Below the pieces are notes generated by a model. That model saw only the letters and a program-made list of their open reading frames with translations, was not told where the DNA came from and ran no database searches. From the NCBI RefSeq assembly GCF_002205895.1, contig NZ_NJDE01000003.1, positions 310,001-374,000 of the forward strand: a DNA stretch of 64,000 nt. The letters run 5' to 3'. A program made the translations under genes and the position numbers. Below are positions 62,173 to 64,000 of the stretch, one piece after another. How positions within the stretch are numbered: position 1 is the first letter of the stretch; every line of letters starts with the position of its first letter. This DNA is from Saccharibacillus sp. O23 (GTDB lineage: Bacteria > Bacillota > Bacilli > Paenibacillales > Paenibacillaceae).

Positions 62173-62886
62173 GTGGAAGGAAATCTGTTGATTATCGAAG
62201 ACGACGCCGGCATCAGCGGCATGGTCGCCGATTATATGAAGAAAGAAGGCTACCGCTCCACGGTCGTGCACGAAGGCGACCGCGCATTGGAACAGTTTCA
62301 AGCGGAACGCTACGATCTGGTGCTGCTCGACCTCATGCTGCCGGGACGCAGCGGGATGGACGTGCTGCAGGAGATCCGAAGCGTGAGCCGGGTGCCGATC
62401 CTGATCGTGTCGGCCAAAGACAACGAAGTCGAGAAAGCGCTCGGACTGCGTTTCGGAGCCGACGATTATATCGCCAAGCCTTTTTCCCTGATCGAATTGT
62501 CGGCCCGCATCCAAGCGTCGATCCGCCGGGCGACGCAGTATTCGACGCCGGATATGCAGGCCGCGCCGCAGCCGGCCGAACCGAAACGGTTGACCGCCGG
62601 CGACTTGATCGTGGATCCCGAGAATTTCAGCGTGCGCAAGCGCGGCGAAGAAATTCGTTTGACCGCCAAAGAATTCCAGATTCTCAAGCTGATGATCCAG
62701 CACCCTTCCCGCGTTTATACGAAAGCCATGCTGTACGAACAGGTCTGGAACGAGGAATATTACAACGACGATAACGCGATCAACGTCCATATGCGCAGGC
62801 TCCGCGAGAAGATCGAAGACGATCCGTCGAACCCGCGTTATATCGTGACGCTGTGGGGCATCGGGTACCGACTGGGGGAACTGTGA
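62173..62886 (+). CDS. OmpR-family response regulator
   Basis: A 237-residue regulator. The receiver has EDDAG, phospho-acceptor D53 in VLLDLMLPG, and IAKPFSL with the conserved Lys. A winged-helix domain follows ([34 protein letters not shown]). The start is GTG seven bases after AGGAGG. The stop touches the kinase start. The downstream direct repeats at 63902 are a probable target site. Confidence 0.88.
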   Translation: MEGNLLIIEDDAGISGMVADYMKKEGYRSTVVHEGDRALEQFQAERYDLVLLDLMLPGRSGMDVLQEIRSVSRVPILIVSAKDNEVEKALGLRFGADDYIAKPFSLIELSARIQASIRRATQYSTPDMQAAPQPAEPKRLTAGDLIVDPENFSVRKRGEEIRLTAKEFQILKLMIQHPSRVYTKAMLYEQVWNEEYYNDDNAINVHMRRLREKIEDDPSNPRYIVTLWGIGYRLGEL

Positions 62887-63861
62887 ATGGAAGACTTGTG
62901 GTGGGTCTTGCTGCTGCCGATCCTCGTTCTGCTCGGCTTGTATATCGGAGAGAAGCTGCGCGTCCGCAAGCTGCGGAGGGACCTCTCTTACATAAACGGC
63001 AAACTGGCGGAACTCGCCGCTCCCGATCGCGTCATCGGCCGCGAACGGCTGCTGGTCGTGACCGGGGAATCGGAGCTGCGCGAACTGCTGATAGGCCTGA
63101 ATCTGCTGCTGGAACGGGCCGCGCAGTCCGCTTCGGATTACGTGCGGACCGAACAAGCGATGCGCCGCATGCTCGCGAACGTCTCCCACGATCTCAAGAC
63201 GCCGCTGACCGTCGTCATGGGTTATGCCGAAGTGCTGGATCGCAGCCCGCACTTTACCGACGAAGAACGCCGCGTCATGTTGAATCAGATCTACCGCAAG
63301 ACGGTCGAAGTGCACGAGCGCATCAACGCCTTTTTCGATCTGTCGAAGCTCGAATCGGGCGATTACGATCTGTCCTTGTCGCCCGTCGATGCCGCCGAGC
63401 TGTGCCGCCAACGCATCTTGGGCTACTTTGATCTGCTCGCCGACCGGGGCTTCGAAGTCGATATCCGGCTGCCCGAGCAGCCGGTATGGATCTACGCGAA
63501 CGCCGAAGCGCTGGACCGTATTCTGGACAATCTGCTCTCCAACGCGATTCGCTACGGCGCGGACGGCGGCTATCTCGGCCTGCATTTGAATCGCTCGGAG
63601 ACCGTCGTGACGATCGACGTGATCGACCGCGGCCGCGGCATCCCTTCTTCCGAGCAGCTTCGGGTGTTCGAGCGCATGTACACGCTGGAAGACTCCCGCA
63701 ACCGCGGTTTTCAAGGCAGCGGCTTGGGCCTTGCGATCGTCAAGCGCTTGACCGAGCGGCTCGGCGGCACCGTCTCGTTGACGAGCGAACCGGGCGCGCG
63801 GACCGCGTTCAGTCTGGCTTTCCCCGCTTCGACTTATTCGCCGCCCGCAAACGCGCGTTGA
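62887..63861 (+). CDS. Intramembrane-type histidine kinase
   Basis: A 324-residue kinase with one hydrophobic N-terminal segment (residues 5-20), no visible extracytoplasmic domain, and a coiled linker. HisKA with H101 in NVSHDLKTPL, N box DNLLSNAIRYG, G boxes DRGRGIP and GSGLGLAIVK. Kinases of this shape often sit beside lantibiotic or bacitracin ABC transporters, which the kinase monitors. The next gene starts at 63998 and could be that transporter. Confidence 0.87.
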   Translation: MEDLWWVLLLPILVLLGLYIGEKLRVRKLRRDLSYINGKLAELAAPDRVIGRERLLVVTGESELRELLIGLNLLLERAAQSASDYVRTEQAMRRMLANVSHDLKTPLTVVMGYAEVLDRSPHFTDEERRVMLNQIYRKTVEVHERINAFFDLSKLESGDYDLSLSPVDAAELCRQRILGYFDLLADRGFEVDIRLPEQPVWIYANAEALDRILDNLLSNAIRYGADGGYLGLHLNRSETVVTIDVIDRGRGIPSSEQLRVFERMYTLEDSRNRGFQGSGLGLAIVKRLTERLGGTVSLTSEPGARTAFSLAFPASTYSPPANAR

Positions 63862-63901
63862 AGCGCGATACGTCCTTCCTCCGGACGCCGCCGAGTCTTT
63901 C

Positions 63902-63955
63902 GTAAGAAATAAGTAAGAAACGCGACAGGGAAAAGACAGCCCCGCCCGATAAGAT
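63902..63955 (+). promoter_or_regulatory. Direct-repeat operator and -10 of the next gene
   Basis: GTAAGAAA at 63902-63909 and 63913-63920, 11 bases apart, as one helical turn for OmpR-type dimers. TAAGAT at 63950-63955 is the -10 candidate. No good -35. Confidence 0.45.
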
Positions 63956-63997
63956 GAATACATCAGGAAAAACAAACGAGAAGGAGCGAACGAAACC

Positions 63998-64000
63998 ATG
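63998..64000 (+). CDS. First codon of a downstream gene
   Basis: The ATG that ends the window is preceded by AGAAGGAG at a normal distance. The product is outside the window. An ABC transporter ATPase regulated by the adjacent two-component system is a guess. Confidence 0.4.

Overview
The window looks like a chromosomal segment of a Paenibacillaceae bacterium. The coding sequence is GC-rich with strong Gram-positive ribosome sites and many GTG/TTG starts, and a Saccharibacillus- or Paenibacillus-type genome is my best guess. Supporting features are an LplABC-type sugar importer, a three-SLH-domain surface protein, lipoproteins, a CcpA-type cre site and an arbitrium-like peptide receptor pair. 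No rRNA, tRNA, integrase, transposase or CRISPR array was seen.

Layout. 1-6120 (minus strand): a four-gene operon of SWIM zinc-finger protein, two tandem HEAT-like paralogues and a MoxR ATPase that runs off the left edge. 6532-9655: an AT-richer island with two paralogous HTH/TPR receptors, the first translationally coupled to a 61-residue secreted pro-peptide. 9676-12012: a Cthe_2159-type carbohydrate-binding lipoprotein. 12373-17481: a large SLH protein with four exact 468-bp repeats. 17647-24556: an ArsR/NTF2 divergent pair, then AraC regulator, GH43 glycosidase and an LplABC-like sugar importer with a cre site. 25336-25430: a cluster of DnaA boxes. 25551-28576: an overlapping operon MarR, GNAT, histidine kinase, NarL-type regulator. 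29202-36634: VTC polyphosphate polymerase, DUF4956 and a second Cthe_2159 protein, next to an OmpR-type two-component system. 37156-40234: SEC-C, papain-like and CdsA-like proteins and a small secreted protein. 40734-46544: CoA-transferase, OFA-family transporter and FabK/nitronate monooxygenase-like enzyme, followed by an enhancer-binding-type regulator that lacks GAFTGA. 46703-55733: regulators, exporters, a methyltransferase and LtrA. 56719-62068: GH94 phosphorylase-like enzyme and SelO. 62173-64000: another two-component system and the first codon of its likely target.

Four observations stand out. (1) Receptor, pro-peptide and orphan receptor form an arbitrium-like communication locus, with no phage genes nearby and a receptor gene of mixed base composition. 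(2) The same 16-base operator sits exactly 10 bases upstream of a -10 box at three places: before the OmpR two-component system, before the VTC operon and before the distant carbohydrate-binding gene. This predicts one regulon. (3) Four intergenic loci share an unusual architecture: two direct copies of a ~25-bp unit about 50 bp apart, then two inverted copies about 50 bp apart, 182-196 bp in total, although the unit sequence differs between loci. (4) Two copies of a ~190-bp MITE-like element lie at 44.8 kb and 56.4 kb.

Coordinates of start codons were chosen from ribosome sites where the longest reading frame was implausible. Function calls rest on recognised motifs and remembered families, not on database searches.
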